From Moniliophthora roreri (taxonomy: Eukaryota > Basidiomycota > Agaricomycetes > Agaricales > Marasmiaceae): a stretch of DNA of 64,000 bases. The translations under genes were made by a program, and so were the position numbers. Position 1 is the first letter of the stretch; each line of letters begins with the position of its first letter. The stretch spans positions 1 through 64,000 of the forward strand of contig LATX02000078.1 of assembly GCA_001466705.2 (NCBI GenBank), given 5' to 3'. Positions 11,653-23,400 of this stretch are shown here, one piece after another. The notes under the pieces were generated by a model. The model did not search any database. It was not told the origin of the DNA and worked only from the letters and a program-made list of their open reading frames with translations.

Positions 11653-12882
11653 ACGACTCCCCCGAGAGCTCCCTTTACGGCAGCTGAAGAAGCCGATCTC
11701 GACAATCAACTCGAAGTAGCTGAACAGCTATTGAACCCCGATCCCGAACAGACCCCGCGCCGAATTACTCGTAGTCAGCGGAAAGGAGCAGTCGAAAGTC
11801 TCCAATCAGAAAGAACAGAAACCGAAGCTAAGTCTTCCGAAACCGGTCCATTTGACGAATACCGAAATATTTTCCACACCCCGACACCAGAAATGACAAC
11901 CCCGAGCGGAAGCGCTGCTGCTTCGGACGTCAAACCGAAAGTAGAACATGATGACACCGACGAACAATGGGCCCGAACTATTTCCACGGCTGTGTTACAG
12001 ACAATCAACGACAAAAAGGATGAAGCTAGCAAAGGACCGACGCTGGATCCTTTCCTGGGAAAACAATCAGACACCCGCCGCTTCCTCCTAGATCTTGAAC
12101 TCTACTTCGCGATGAACCCGGTTAAAGCAAACACCGATGAAAAGAAGATGCTTCTTTTGTTGCTGGTTAAAGGAAACACCAGTGAATGGAAGCAAAGAGA
12201 AACAATGAAGCTCTTTCCCAAAGACGACGACCCTGAAGAAAAGAAGAAAGCTGCCGAAGAAACTTGGAGTAGTTTCAAGCAGAGATTCCGAAATGAATGG
12301 CAACCCGTCAATGTTGTCAGAGAAGCACAAGCCAAGATTGAACAGATCAGAATGACAGATAGGGCCGATGAATACGTTAACCGATTCCGCCTTATCACAA
12401 TGGACACCAAATACGACGACGAAGCTCTCATGAGATTCTTTAGGGAAGGACTCCCGGAATCTTTACAGACTAAGATCATGCTCTGAACGGAAGGAGAGCC
12501 CGAAACCTTGGAAGAATGGTACAAACTGGCGATCAAGTACGATAACCAGTACAAGTTGGTTATGGCCAATAGGAAGAAAAGAGAGCCGATCAAACCGAAG
12601 ATCACTCGAAAGGAGAAAGAAGTAACAGTCAGACGAATGTTGTCCGAATCAGACAGAAAGGATTATATGGTTGCAGGGAAGTGTTTTCGTTGTGCAAAGA
12701 CTGGTCACGTCTCATGAGATTGCCCTACCAAGGGACAAGCACAACAAACCCCGCCACCAAAATACGAACCCAAGAAGCTCTCGCCACGAGAAGCTTTCAC
12801 CAAGATTCGTGCGCTTATTGCCGAACAAGGAGAAGGAGAACAAGAGGAGATCTTTGATCTCATGGGAAAGGAGGGTTTTTGA
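11653..12882 (+). pseudogene. Element B gag (capsid and nucleocapsid), broken
   Basis: Gag runs from a position homologous to the element A start codon (here ACG at 11653) to the TGA at 12880-12882. It carries TPRRITRSQRKGA, a capsid domain with FLGKQSDTRRFLLDLELYF and MTDRADEYVNRFR, and the knuckle CFRCAKTGHVS. The frame is interrupted by TGA at 12484 and 12715, both where element C or the family has a basic residue. A one-base insertion near the start (cgaaaacacg) also shifts the frame. The last codons are followed at once by the gag stop, inside a slippery heptamer. Confidence 0.8.
12873..12879 (+). promoter_or_regulatory. Putative -1 ribosomal frameshift site, element B
   Basis: The heptamer GGGTTTT is placed as G GGT TTT in the gag frame and is followed directly by the gag stop TGA. 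It fits the X XXY YYZ rule. A slip of -1 reads GGG TTT TTG AAG and continues into the protease frame. The same arrangement is present in element C. Confidence 0.65.
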
Positions 12883-15800
12883 AGAGGTGGAAGAGACCGA
12901 CGCTCTTTCCACCTGCAATTACGATCTCGAATGTTGTATTAGCTAAGTTGAATCGAAACTCTATGCGAATTCCCATTCAATACAACATTGGGACAGAAAT
13001 CGTCGAGACAAAAGCCCTGATTGATTCAGGCGCTGGAGGCCGCTTCATATGCGAAGAAGAAGCATGAAAATTGAAGAAACCCTGGACAAGATTAGAAAAA
13101 CCCATCAAGGTTTTCAACGTTGATGGAACCCGGAACAAAATCGGCTGGATCACACACTCCGTTACAGTGGATATCACAATCGGAGATAGATCAATGAAGG
13201 AAACTTTGTTGATCTCGGGACTTGGACCCGAGCAAATCATCTTAGGATTACCGTGGCTCCAAGATCACAATCCGGACATTGATTGGGTCACCGGAGTAGT
13301 CCATTTTCGACCTAGGCGAAAGATCATGATTAGACGGCCGACAAAACCATTTATTGGAATCTTCGATGAAATTAAAGAACTCGACACCGGAATATTGGAC
13401 AAAGTTGAAGACGATGAAGTCCTGATTTGATCTTTTATTAGAGGAGAAGAAGACAGCGATGAAATCTGAATCAACGCTAAGTTGTCCACTTCTCAGGTAC
13501 TGGCACAGGCTCATGAGGTTAAGGCGAAACCCTTAGAAGAACTTCTTCCCTCGTATCTTTCCGATTATTCGGATAGGTTCGAAAAGAAGAAAGCTGAACG
13601 GTTCCCGCCCTCTCGACCATATGATCACGCTATCGATCTAAAGCCAGACTTCAAACCACGGGATTGTAAGATCTACTCTTTATCACCAAAAGAGCGGATC
13701 GAACAAGACAAGTTCCTGGATGAGAACCTGCAAAAAGGCTACATTCAGCCTTCGAAATCCCCGATGGCATCCCCTTTTTTCTTTGTAGCCAAGAAAGAAG
13801 CGGGAGCACTGCGACCTTGTCAAGATTACTGAGACCTGAACAACGGAACGATCAAGAACCGATACCCCTTACCACTGGTCACCGATCTCGTAGACAAACT
13901 GAAAACAGCCAAACTTTTCACGAAATTAGATCTACGGAACGGATATAACAACATACGGATCAAAGATGGAGACCAATGGAAAGCGGCGTTCAAAACGCCT
14001 CAAGGCCTTTTCGAACCCACCGTTATGTTCTTTGGTTTAACAAATTCCCCAGCAACATTTCAAGCGTTTATGAACGATATTCTCAAAGATTTTATCGATG
14101 AGGGTTGGTGCATGGTTTACATGGACGACATCCTGATATTCTCTGATGAGATCAATATCCATCGACTTTGCACGAGACGCGTCCTAGAACGATTGCGGGA
14201 GAACGACCTTTACCTCAAACCAGAAAAATGCGAATTCGAAGTCACGAAGACACTATTCCTGGGCATGATAATCACACCGGGACACATATCGATGGATGAA
14301 ATGAAACTGGCCAGAATTAAAGATTGGGAAGCACCGAAAACAATCAAAGGTGTGCAATCATTCCTTGGATTTGCAAATTTCTATCGCAAGTTCATAGGAA
14401 AATATGCAGAATTGGCATGACCTTTACACGAGTTGACAAAGAAAGATATGAAATTCGAATGGACAAAAACACGAGATGTCGCATTCAATGTTTTAAAAGC
14501 AAAATTTCTACAATGACCGATTTTACAAATGCCGGACGACAGGAAGCCTTTTATCATTGAAGCCGATGCGTCGAAATGGGCCACAGGAGCGGTATTGAAA
14601 CAACAAGGATCCGATGGAGAACTTCATCCCTGTGGATACATCTCACACGCGTTCACGGCAACAGAACGAAACTACGAGATTTACGATCGGGAACTCCTAG
14701 CAATCACCAATGCCCTAAAAGCTTGGGAACATTACCTTCTGGGAGGAGCACACCCGGTGACTGTTCTATCAGATCACAAAAACCTCACTTACTTCCGAAC
14801 TGCACAGAAGTTGAACCGAAGACAAGCCAGATTGAGTCTATACTTGACTCAATTCGACCTTCGACTAGTGCACGTCCCAGAAACAAAAATGGTTCAATCT
14901 GATGCTCTTTCACATCGACCTGACTTGGTAGATGAAGAAGAAAACGACAACGACGATATCGTCATGTTACCAGATAAGTTATTTGTTAACGTGATTGATA
15001 CGGAACTGAAAACGATGTTGGAGGAAGCCTTACCAAGCAATGAATTCCTCCAAATGACAATAGAAAGTCTCATCGAAAAAGGAATGCCACCGATCAAATC
15101 TTCCTTACAAGACTGGAGAACAGAAGGCAACCTATTGTTTTACAAAGATAGGATCTACGTACCAAACGACCAGACGCTTCGGAGGCTCATTGTCAAAACC
15201 ATTCATGAAGTGTTACCACATGGACACCCTGGACAATGGAATACGGTGGATCAGGTGCAAAGAAATTATTGGTGGCCAGGGATGACGAGATTCATCAAAT
15301 CATTTGTTGATGGGTGCGCTGCATGCCAACAAATGAAAGTGAACACACACCCCACAAGGGCACCTATACAGCCGATAGGCGGCCATAAAGATGCGTTGCC
15401 GTTCCAAATCATATCGATGGATTTAATTACAGATTTACCTAAAATAGCTAATTACGATTCGATATTGGTCGTGGTCGACCATGCGGCTACGAAGGGGGTG
15501 ATTTTCATCCCATGTCACAAGAAGATCGACGCCACAGACACAGCGGAACTGCTTTTTCAACATGTCTACAAACGCTTTGGATTACCCGACAAGATCATTT
15601 CGGATCGAGATCCACGATTTGCTGCTGAAGTCTTCAAAGAAATGGGAAAGCTACTGGGGATAAAACAAATGCTAAGTACCGCCTATCATCCTCAAACGGA
15701 TGGAGAGACTGAAAGAGTCAATCAGGAAGTTGAGATCTTTCTTCGATTCTTTTGTGCCAAAGAACAGACAAAATGGAAGGATCTTCTTCATTTCACCGAA

Positions 15801-18302
15801 TTTGCACATAACACTCGAACGCATTCGGTCACAAAGAACTCCCCTTTCTATCTCACAATGGGATACCATCCCCGACCTCTTCCCACCGTCTTCGAGAAAA
15901 CGACGGTCCCCTCCATAGAAAAAAGAATAGCTGAATTGAAGAAGTTGAGAGAAGAAACATCCGCTCTGTTGGACATTGCAGCAAGAAGGGTGAAAGAGAG
16001 AAGTGGAAAAGATTTGAATAAGTTCGAGAAGGGTCAGAAGGTCTGGCTAGAAGGAAAGAACCTGTCTTTGGGGTACCCATCTCCCAAATTATCCCCAAAA
16101 CGCGAAGGACCTTTCGAAATCATGGAAGNTCGACTTTGCACGAGACGCGTCCTAGAACGATTGCGGGAGAACGACCTTTACCTCAAACCAGAAAAATGCG
16201 AATTCGAAGTCACGAAGACACTATTCCTGGGCATGATAATCACACCGGGACACATATCGATGGATGAAATGAAACTGGCCAGAATTAAAGATTGGGAAGC
16301 ACCGAAAACAATCAAAGGTGTGCAATCATTCCTTGGATTTGCAAATTTCTATCGCAAGTTCATAGGAAAATATGCAGAATTGGCATGACCTTTACACGAG
16401 TTGACAAAGAAAGATATGAAATTCGAATGGACAAAAACACGAGATGTCGCATTCAATGTTTTAAAAGCAAAATTTCTACAATGACCGATTTTACAAATGC
16501 CGGACGACAGGAAGCCTTTTATCATTGAAGCCGATGCGTCGAAATGGGCCACAGGAGCGGTATTGAAACAACAAGGATCCGATGGAGAACTTCATCCCTG
16601 TGGATACATCTCACACGCGTTCACGGCAACAGAACGAAACTACGAGATTTACGATCGGGAACTCCTAGCAATCACCAATGCCCTAAAAGCTTGGGAACAT
16701 TACCTTCTGGGAGGAGCACACCCGGTGACTGTTCTATCAGATCACAAAAACCTCACTTACTTCCGAACTGCACAGAAGTTGAACCGAAGACAAGCCAGAT
16801 TGAGTCTATACTTGACTCAATTCGACCTTCGACTAGTGCACGTCCCAGAAACAAAAATGGTTCAATCTGATGCTCTTTCACATCGACCTGACTTGGTAGA
16901 TGAAGAAGAAAACGACAACGACGATATCGTCATGTTACCAGATAAGTTATTTGTTAACGTGATTGATACGGAACTGAAAACGATGTTGGAGGAAGCCTTA
17001 CCAAGCAATGAATTCCTCCAAATGACAATAGAAAGTCTCATCGAAAAAGGAATGCCACCGATCAAATCTTCCTTACAAGACTGGAGAACAGAAGGCAACC
17101 TATTGTTTTACAAAGATAGGATCTACGTACCAAACGACCAGACGCTTCGGAGGCTCATTGTCAAAACCATTCATGAAGTGTTACCACATGGACACCCTGG
17201 ACAATGGAATACGGTGGATCAGGTGCAAAGAAATTATTGGTGGCCAGGGATGACGAGATTCATCAAATCATTTGTTGATGGGTGCGCTGCATGCCAACAA
17301 ATGAAAGTGAACACACACCCCACAAGGGCACCTATACAGCCGATAGGCGGCCATAAAGATGCGTTGCCGTTCCAAATCATATCGATGGATTTAATTACAG
17401 ATTTACCTAAAATAGCTAATTACGATTCGATATTGGTCGTGGTCGACCATGCGGCTACGAAGGGGGTGATTTTCATCCCATGTCACAAGAAGATCGACGC
17501 CACAGACACAGCGGAACTGCTTTTTCAACATGTCTACAAACGCTTTGGATTACCCGACAAGATCATTTCGGATCGAGATCCACGATTTGCTGCTGAAGTC
17601 TTCAAAGAAATGGGAAAGCTACTGGGGATAAAACAAATGCTAAGTACCGCCTATCATCCTCAAACGGATGGAGAGACTGAAAGAGTCAATCAGGAAGTTG
17701 AGATCTTTCTTCGATTCTTTTGTGCCAAAGAACAGACAAAATGGAAGGATCTTCTTCATTTCACCGAATTTGCACATAACACTCGAACGCATTCGGTCAC
17801 AAAGAACTCCCCTTTCTATCTCACAATGGGATACCATCCCCGACCTCTTCCCACCGTCTTCGAGAAAACGACGGTCCCCTCCATAGAAAAAAGAATAGCT
17901 GAATTGAAGAAGTTGAGAGAAGAAACATCCGCTCTGTTGGACATTGCAGCAAGAAGGGTGAAAGAGAGAAGTGGAAAAGATTTGAATAAGTTCGAGAAGG
18001 GTCAGAAGGTCTGGCTAGAAGGAAAGAACCTGTCTTTGGGGTACCCATCTCCCAAATTATCCCCAAAACGCGAAGGACCTTTCGAAATCATGGAAGTTCT
18101 AGGACCTGTGACGTACAGATTGAAACTCCCATTTCAATGGAGAATTCACCCTGTTTTCCACGCTGGTCTTCTATCACCATACAAGGAAACCGATGTCCAT
18201 GGACCCAACTTTCTGGAACCACCCCCGGACATAGTCGAAGGACAAGAATCAACCCCCAAAAGAATACCTTGTCTCTTGGAAAGGGTACAACTCTTCACAT
18301 AA
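12879..18302 (+). pseudogene. Element B pol: protease, RT, RNase H, integrase
   Basis: One frame spans the whole region. It contains the protease motif ALIDSGAGGRFI, RT with FTKLDLRNGYN and VYMDDILIFS, RNase H (IIEADASKWATGAVL, YDRELLAI), the integrase zinc finger (HGHPGQW then CAACQ) and the DDE core (MDLITD, SDRDPRF, TDGETERVN). In-frame TGA codons at 13065, 13428, 13467, 13830, 14418 and 14514 sit mostly where element C has Arg. The part from 14162 to 16128 recurs exactly at 16130-18096. Near the end the chromodomain seen in element C is lost by a frameshift and a TAA at 18300. Confidence 0.85.
14162..18096. repeat. Exact 1,967-bp direct duplication around N at 16129
   Basis: The block 14162-16128 recurs as 16130-18096 with an offset of 1,968 and no difference that I could find. 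The two are separated by a single N. Perfect identity within an otherwise mutated element, plus a restored length equal to that of element C, points to an unmerged contig overlap. Confidence 0.85.
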
Positions 18303-18398
18303 TCAATGGCTGAAACCAGCCGGATTAAAACATTCGATGGAGTTGTATCTGGATTATAAAATCGCACACAACCTTCGCTAATTCTCCAATCCATCGAC

Positions 18399-19719
18399 AT
18401 GTCTTCTCAACTCCCCTACTCTTCTCAACAAGTCTTCTCCCATGAAACGACATATACTGGATCGTATCGCCCTAGCGCCTTTGAACTCCTCTTCCTCATT
18501 AATTCCGAAGACTACGACGATCAAATCACTGCTGCTATTCATGCCAACGACAGACTCCGAGCCTTCTGGGGCAGTTTACTGTTTCTCAGAGGACATGGTT
18601 GAAGGCTGAACGAAGCCTTAGCACAATTAGACTGACAAGCAGGGACGTTCGCTGAAGCAATGACGAATGACGAAGACGTGATCCAGTTGATGGGTCCTAT
18701 CACGGTACCAGTACCAGTCCTAGACGTTGAGAATTTACCAGTTCATGTAGAGATTCCAAAAGACGACAACAAACCCTTCCCCGACAGTGAGGATATCAAC
18801 CCTAATGAGCCCACCTTCTTCCACGAGATCCAACGAACCCAAAGAAAACTCCGAAGAGCAATTGTCGTCGCTCGCGGCCAATGCCTTCTCCAGACAAGAC
18901 AGAGATTACGTCTTGCATCCACTTCCAGTCATTCCAATCCCCCTGACACTACAAGCATCGTCACCGACCCCCAGAACGAACTCATCTACCCCCCTGAGTC
19001 ATCAGATGTGCAAACCTCTGATAGCTCGGGAAGAATCTCCAACGCAACTGAACGAGCACGATTATTCCCCTCCACCTCCCCATGTACAACACCTTCCCCA
19101 ATGCTCCAACCAGGAGCTGAACAATCCCCATCCCCCTCCACTTCTCAACATCAACAACGATTCAGCCAGAACAACCAATTCCACACTGCCGATGAACCGG
19201 CTGACTCCGGAACGCAGGTCGGTATGGGACGACAAGGACATCGACGAAGAACCGGAAGAACTGCTACCCGAAAACAGATCGAGGAATCCTACGCCGCATA
19301 TAATGGAACGGACGGAAGAGGTGTTCGAGCGACTGTGTGCCCTGCGTGCAGAGTGGAGAAACACTGCACCACTGACTGCAGGAAGTATAGTTGCCCGATC
19401 TGCACCGAACATGCACCTGGACATGTATCTCGTGACTGTCACGACAGACGAAGGTCTCAAAGAACTACGAAGCATAACCATTCCCTCAGCGATCCGACTG
19501 CTTACTACAATCTTACAGACAATATCGCCTGGGATGATGAGATCTACGGAGATGGAGAATCCTGAACAACCAGAACCACCGTCGCTGAGACCAGCCTTTG
19601 TAGTGGATGTAGGAGAAGAGGAAGGTCCTAGGTATTTTTATAGGGTGAACTCACCCGTATTTCAAGGACAATGGCTACATATGGGACAGCCGATCTCGAA
19701 CGTGGACGCTCGAGCATAA
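18399..19719 (+). pseudogene. Element B ORF3, unknown protein between integrase and LTR
   Basis: The frame opens at ATG 18399 (MSSQLPYSSQQ) with a conserved stretch FELLFLINSEDYDDQI. It has TGA interruptions at 18600 and 18633, then a Pro/Ser-rich disordered middle. A frame change in the 18790-18830 area leads to a conserved C-terminal domain with RNPTPHIMERTEEVFERLCA, LRAEW and HLDMYLVTVTTDEGLKEL, ending at 19719 just before the polypurine tract. Element C encodes a clear homologue in the same place. No transmembrane segment or envelope-like feature is seen. Its function is unknown. Confidence 0.7.
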
Positions 19720-19730
19720 CGGAGGGGTAA

Positions 19731-20300
19731 TGTTACAATTTTTCTTATCGTCAGACACTTTTTCGCTCTTTTCCCTTCTGTACTACCAATCAGGGCAAAT
19801 TAGCGCTCGACACTATGCTTCTTCTTAACATCTGGACTCATTCACATTCCCGTACCCCTTTTCTTTTCTTTTCTTTTCTTCGATATTCATGACATCATTA
19901 TGACTTCATTTTATTCCATTAGTTTCTACTCCCTTCTGATGACATCGCTTATGATGTCAAGATCCTTATTAATAGCTTCCTTGACATTCTACCACATTCT
20001 GTAGTGTTCCATTTGTTTAACAAACAATGATGTCGATCTAGCAGTTTGTATCCAAACGAGTAACTACAAAGGATGTATAAGTAGATAGTTTTCTGAGTCT
20101 AAGCTCTTTAGCTTGACCTAGTTTAATCAAACTTGTGTTTAGCCAACGAACTTCTGAACTTTAGCTTTTCTTAAGCTAACTCTCAAACTTGAACTTTGCT
20201 CCTTCAGGAAGGGAATCTTCCTTTCTTGTCGAAGTTAACTCCGCATCACTAAGTCAAAGTGGTGTTGAGTTGTTGTCATTGCTGCGCAAGTAACGTAACA
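19731..20300 (+). repeat. 3' LTR of element B
   Basis: The 570-bp LTR starts TGTTACAA right after the purine-rich ggaggggtaa and ends GTAACGTAACA. It includes a TTTTCTTTTC tract near 19860. It matches the 5' partial LTR almost base for base. The target duplication cannot be tested because the 5' flank is missing. Confidence 0.85.
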
Positions 20301-21492
20301 GATTTTGGGCTGCCTGGATCCATCATTAGACCTAATAATCTGGGGTCCTTTTGAACCACGATATCCAGATATCTTCTGGAGCCCAAAATTTCCATGCAAA
20401 ATCAGATTCAAGTGATTTGTATACCTGAACACTCGCATAGTGAAGTGATTGGCGAGGCAGCAGAGCTGGCTGAGAGTTGGCCAAAAGTCATGTTGTGTGT
20501 ACAACTGCCCAGTCCAGGATGCACTGATGTTCACTGGAAGTATAATATTTAGCATCACTTAATGGATTGTCATGGGAAAGGGTGGCATACAGTAGTATTG
20601 CAAGGTTTTCTTGAGTGGGCATGAGTGACAGCATATGAACAGTTATGCCTTGGAATTCTGCAAGAGAAAGTTGTTGAATGGCCACTGCAACAACTTACAG
20701 TGGCCACATGTCCAAATGACACTCAATAAAAAAGGTCAGAAACATACCTCACATCCCATGACACTCTTAAGGAACTGTGTAGCAAGGAGTCCAAAGAAAC
20801 TGTGACTCTGCAATTTGCTTGAGTGGATAAATTGTTATATTTCAGCTTGAAGAGTACTGTTACATGGTAGTTGAATACTGGATAACATGATTCTTGATAG
20901 ATCAAGGGGCAACAGGGAGTAAGGAAGAGAAGAAAGGAGTTTGGATGCTTACTATCAATCAACCAGAAGTGCTAACAAAAATGTCATTACTATAAATTTT
21001 TTGCTTCTTGCCCTCATTTTGCCTAAAAATTTATATACAAGGAAGGTCCCACCATATGAAATCCTCCTTTGAGCAAGTTTCAATTCTTTAGGACAAGGGA
21101 GACAAATGCCAGAGGACTGCTGGTAAAAAACCAGAAGTGCCAACCTCTCTTCAACTGATGTCCACTTATTTTCCTCAATCTTTTATTACTATGAAAAGTA
21201 GCCTAACAAAGAGGTAAACAGTCATAATTCATGTCATTCAAAATTTGTAGCTTAGCATGTTCTGTGCAAGGCTGTAAAAATCATCCAATGTGTGGAACTG
21301 GTGATTTTGCCCAAAATAGAAATACTCTCAGGACTGCAAAAATCAGTATGCTGTTTCCTCTTTGTTTTCAGCCAATCTGAGTAGATATAGTTCAAGATAA
21401 TAAGGTAAACTATATAAAATAAATTTGTGGAAGAAGATGGCTAAGGTTTGAAGACAGTAGAGACTCATTTCTGTTAGAATTGGCACTTCTGG
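20301..21492. other. Intergenic between elements B and C, no gene recognised
   Basis: There are only short open frames. The 14-mer accagaagtgccaa (21131) is inverted at the left edge of element C (ttggcacttctgg, 21480-21492), with a further variant at 20965. These may be ends of an older element into which C was inserted. Confidence 0.45.
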
Positions 21493-21947
21493 TGTTACGT
21501 TACTTGCGCAGCAACGTCAACTCAACTACCTTAGTGAAGTGTCGCCTCCGCTTCAAGTAGTCTTCTAAGTTCAAGTTCGAGTTCATTCAGCGGCTGCTGA
21601 AGTTCAGAAGTCCATTCAGTCGTTGTGTTGACACAAGATATTATAAACCAGGTCAAGCTGGAGACTTAGAGTCTCTGCTTGAGCGTTTAAATACATTACA
21701 ACCGAGCTAGTGCTAACTATATATGTAGAGCGATAAGTTCGGTGATTGTCTAAAGTTTCCCGAGTCCTTCGGGATATGAGTAATACAAATACAAAGAGAT
21801 AAGTAAATGGGGGCTGGGAAGGTGTATGAGTCCAATGACAGTGGAAGCATAAAGGGTGAGAAGGAAAAGGGGGGCTGGAAAGGTGTATGAGTCCGATAGA
21901 GTGGGAAGCATGGGGAACTACAATGAGAAAAGGGAAAAATCGTAACA
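21493..21947 (-). repeat. 3' LTR of element C
   Basis: It is 455 bp and nearly identical to the copy at 28343-28797, differing by scattered single bases such as GCGCAG versus GTGCAG near the end. It contains a tandem of two about 60-bp units reading ggggctggaaaggtgtatgagtcc-like sequence (about 21810-21910). On the minus strand it follows the purine tract (reverse of taccccctt) at 21948-21960. Confidence 0.88.
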
Positions 21948-21987
21948 TTACCCCCTTAACAAGGGGCAAGCTCTGCTTTGCCTATAC

Positions 21988-23398
21988 CTACGACTCTCCG
22001 TCTCTGTACAACTCTGTGTCATAATCATATGACGTGTCCGGCCTATCATCCATATCCGGCATCTCGTTCACTGTTCCCAAGTGGAGTGTTGATGGCACGT
22101 CGAAATTCGGCTGCCATCCCATAGCCTGCTGTTCCTCAACCGAAAGCAACCTCACCTTTTTAGGATCCTCTCCCATGAACAACAACTGGGTGTCCCTGTC
22201 ATACTCGGCGACCAGCATGTCAACATTCTCCGCCGAGATTGTCGTAGGGTTCGTTGTCATAGTTTCGTTCATCGTCATAACAGCGACCATCCAACAAAGA
22301 GTCTGAGCTTGAATTAGGCCTTCAGTGCACAATGTGGCCAGACCTTTGTTGGTCAGGGCAGTGGCCAGATGTATGTCCAGGTTGAGTTTTGAAGCATCTA
22401 TGACACATGTACTGTGGGCAATGTCAGGCGAAATGGTGCTCCAGTCTGCACAAAGGGCAGAGATGCAGTCAACGAGCTGCATCATCGGGGTTGGGGCCGG
22501 AGTTGGATTTCTCAAGCTGGGCATCGGTAGGTCATTGTCGTTTTCGGGGATTCGGTTCTCCTGTCCTTCGTCCTCAGCTGTGTCCTCTGACTCCTCAAGA
22601 GCGACCTCCCCTCCAACCATGGGGATATGCTCCACCTTCCGGTGGAACTAAGGTTTCAGGTGTCTGAAGATTTCAGGGGTCAACGGCGGTCGGAGGTTCG
22701 GATCGGGATGAGGTGAGGGAGTCGGTTGACTCAACCTTAGGCTTGATGTCGGGATCAGGAGTGGGGTCAGGATAAACGAGGGTGTTGTCAGGTTCGGGGG
22801 AGGAATGGGTAACGGAGGGGAGTCCGGTTTCGTTGACCAAAGGTTTGGAAGTGAGTCGAGAGACAAGGCTCCAAGTGTTGTTGATGTCGGGACGGGGGTA
22901 TCCGTTCCTGTCGGTTCGTCGTCCAAGTCGGTTGAGGAGGCTGAAGGTGAGAGGATCAGGGTATTCTGACATCGCTTGGGGATCTGCGGGAGGGGGCATG
23001 GACAAATGGGAGTGATATGGAAATGTGGACGGTACCGTAATGGGACCTTCGAGCCCCAACTGATAGTTACAGGTGTACATCACCTGGTTTGCAATCTCGA
23101 GACTGCAGCTTTCAACGATTCTTTCGAAAAGCTTTCATTGGGACCTGAGGAAAAACAGGCTTTTGACGCAGGGTTCCAGTCAGTTGCGTTGATCAGCGGC
23201 GTTCCGGATCTGATCGTCGTACTGCTCGGTATTAAAGAGGTGTAGGAGTTGGTAGGGGTTTGGCTTGAGGCCGTTTGGGTAGGTGATGTTCTCTCCGTAC
23301 CTTCCCTCTCCTGACACAGTAGGAACAGGGCTCGGGATTCGGGCTGGCTGGCTGCCAGCAGCAGAAGAGGAAGAGGTGGCAGTGGATGCATTGGACAT
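21988..23398 (-). pseudogene. Element C ORF3, unknown conserved protein
   Basis: ATG at 23398 lies two bases after the pol stop (TAACCATG). The N-terminal part has NPYQLLHLFNTEQYDDQI, homologous to element B. In-frame TGA codons sit where element B has Arg. A Pro/Ser-rich middle changes frame, and the C-terminal part (22635-21988) carries RNPTPAPTPMMQLVDCISA, LCADW and LDIHLATALTNKGLATL, again matching element B. It ends with LYRDGES just before the LTR. There is no envelope, helicase or nuclease motif that I recognise. Confidence 0.7.
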
Positions 23399-23400
23399 GG

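Larger units (their letters stand above)
11299..20300 (+). mobile_element. Element B: Ty3/Gypsy chromovirus, decayed
   Basis: The element has gag, protease, RT, RNase H, integrase, a third ORF, a purine-rich tract (ggaggggtaa, 19721-19730) and a 570-bp 3' LTR. The 5' LTR is cut at the N (294 bp remain). Removing the false internal repeat (16129-18096) and restoring the missing 276 bp of LTR gives about 7.3 kb, the same size as element C. The coding frames are inactivated mainly by TGA codons and a few frameshifts. It has no intact protein set and must depend on other copies. Confidence 0.85.

Noticed and set aside
19062..19481. 139-codon minus-strand frame in ORF3 of element B
   Set aside because: It is antisense to the conserved ORF3 domain and has no counterpart in element C.
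18399..19565. ORF3 as an envelope gene
   Set aside because: No signal peptide, membrane segment, cysteine pattern or cleavage site is visible in either element.
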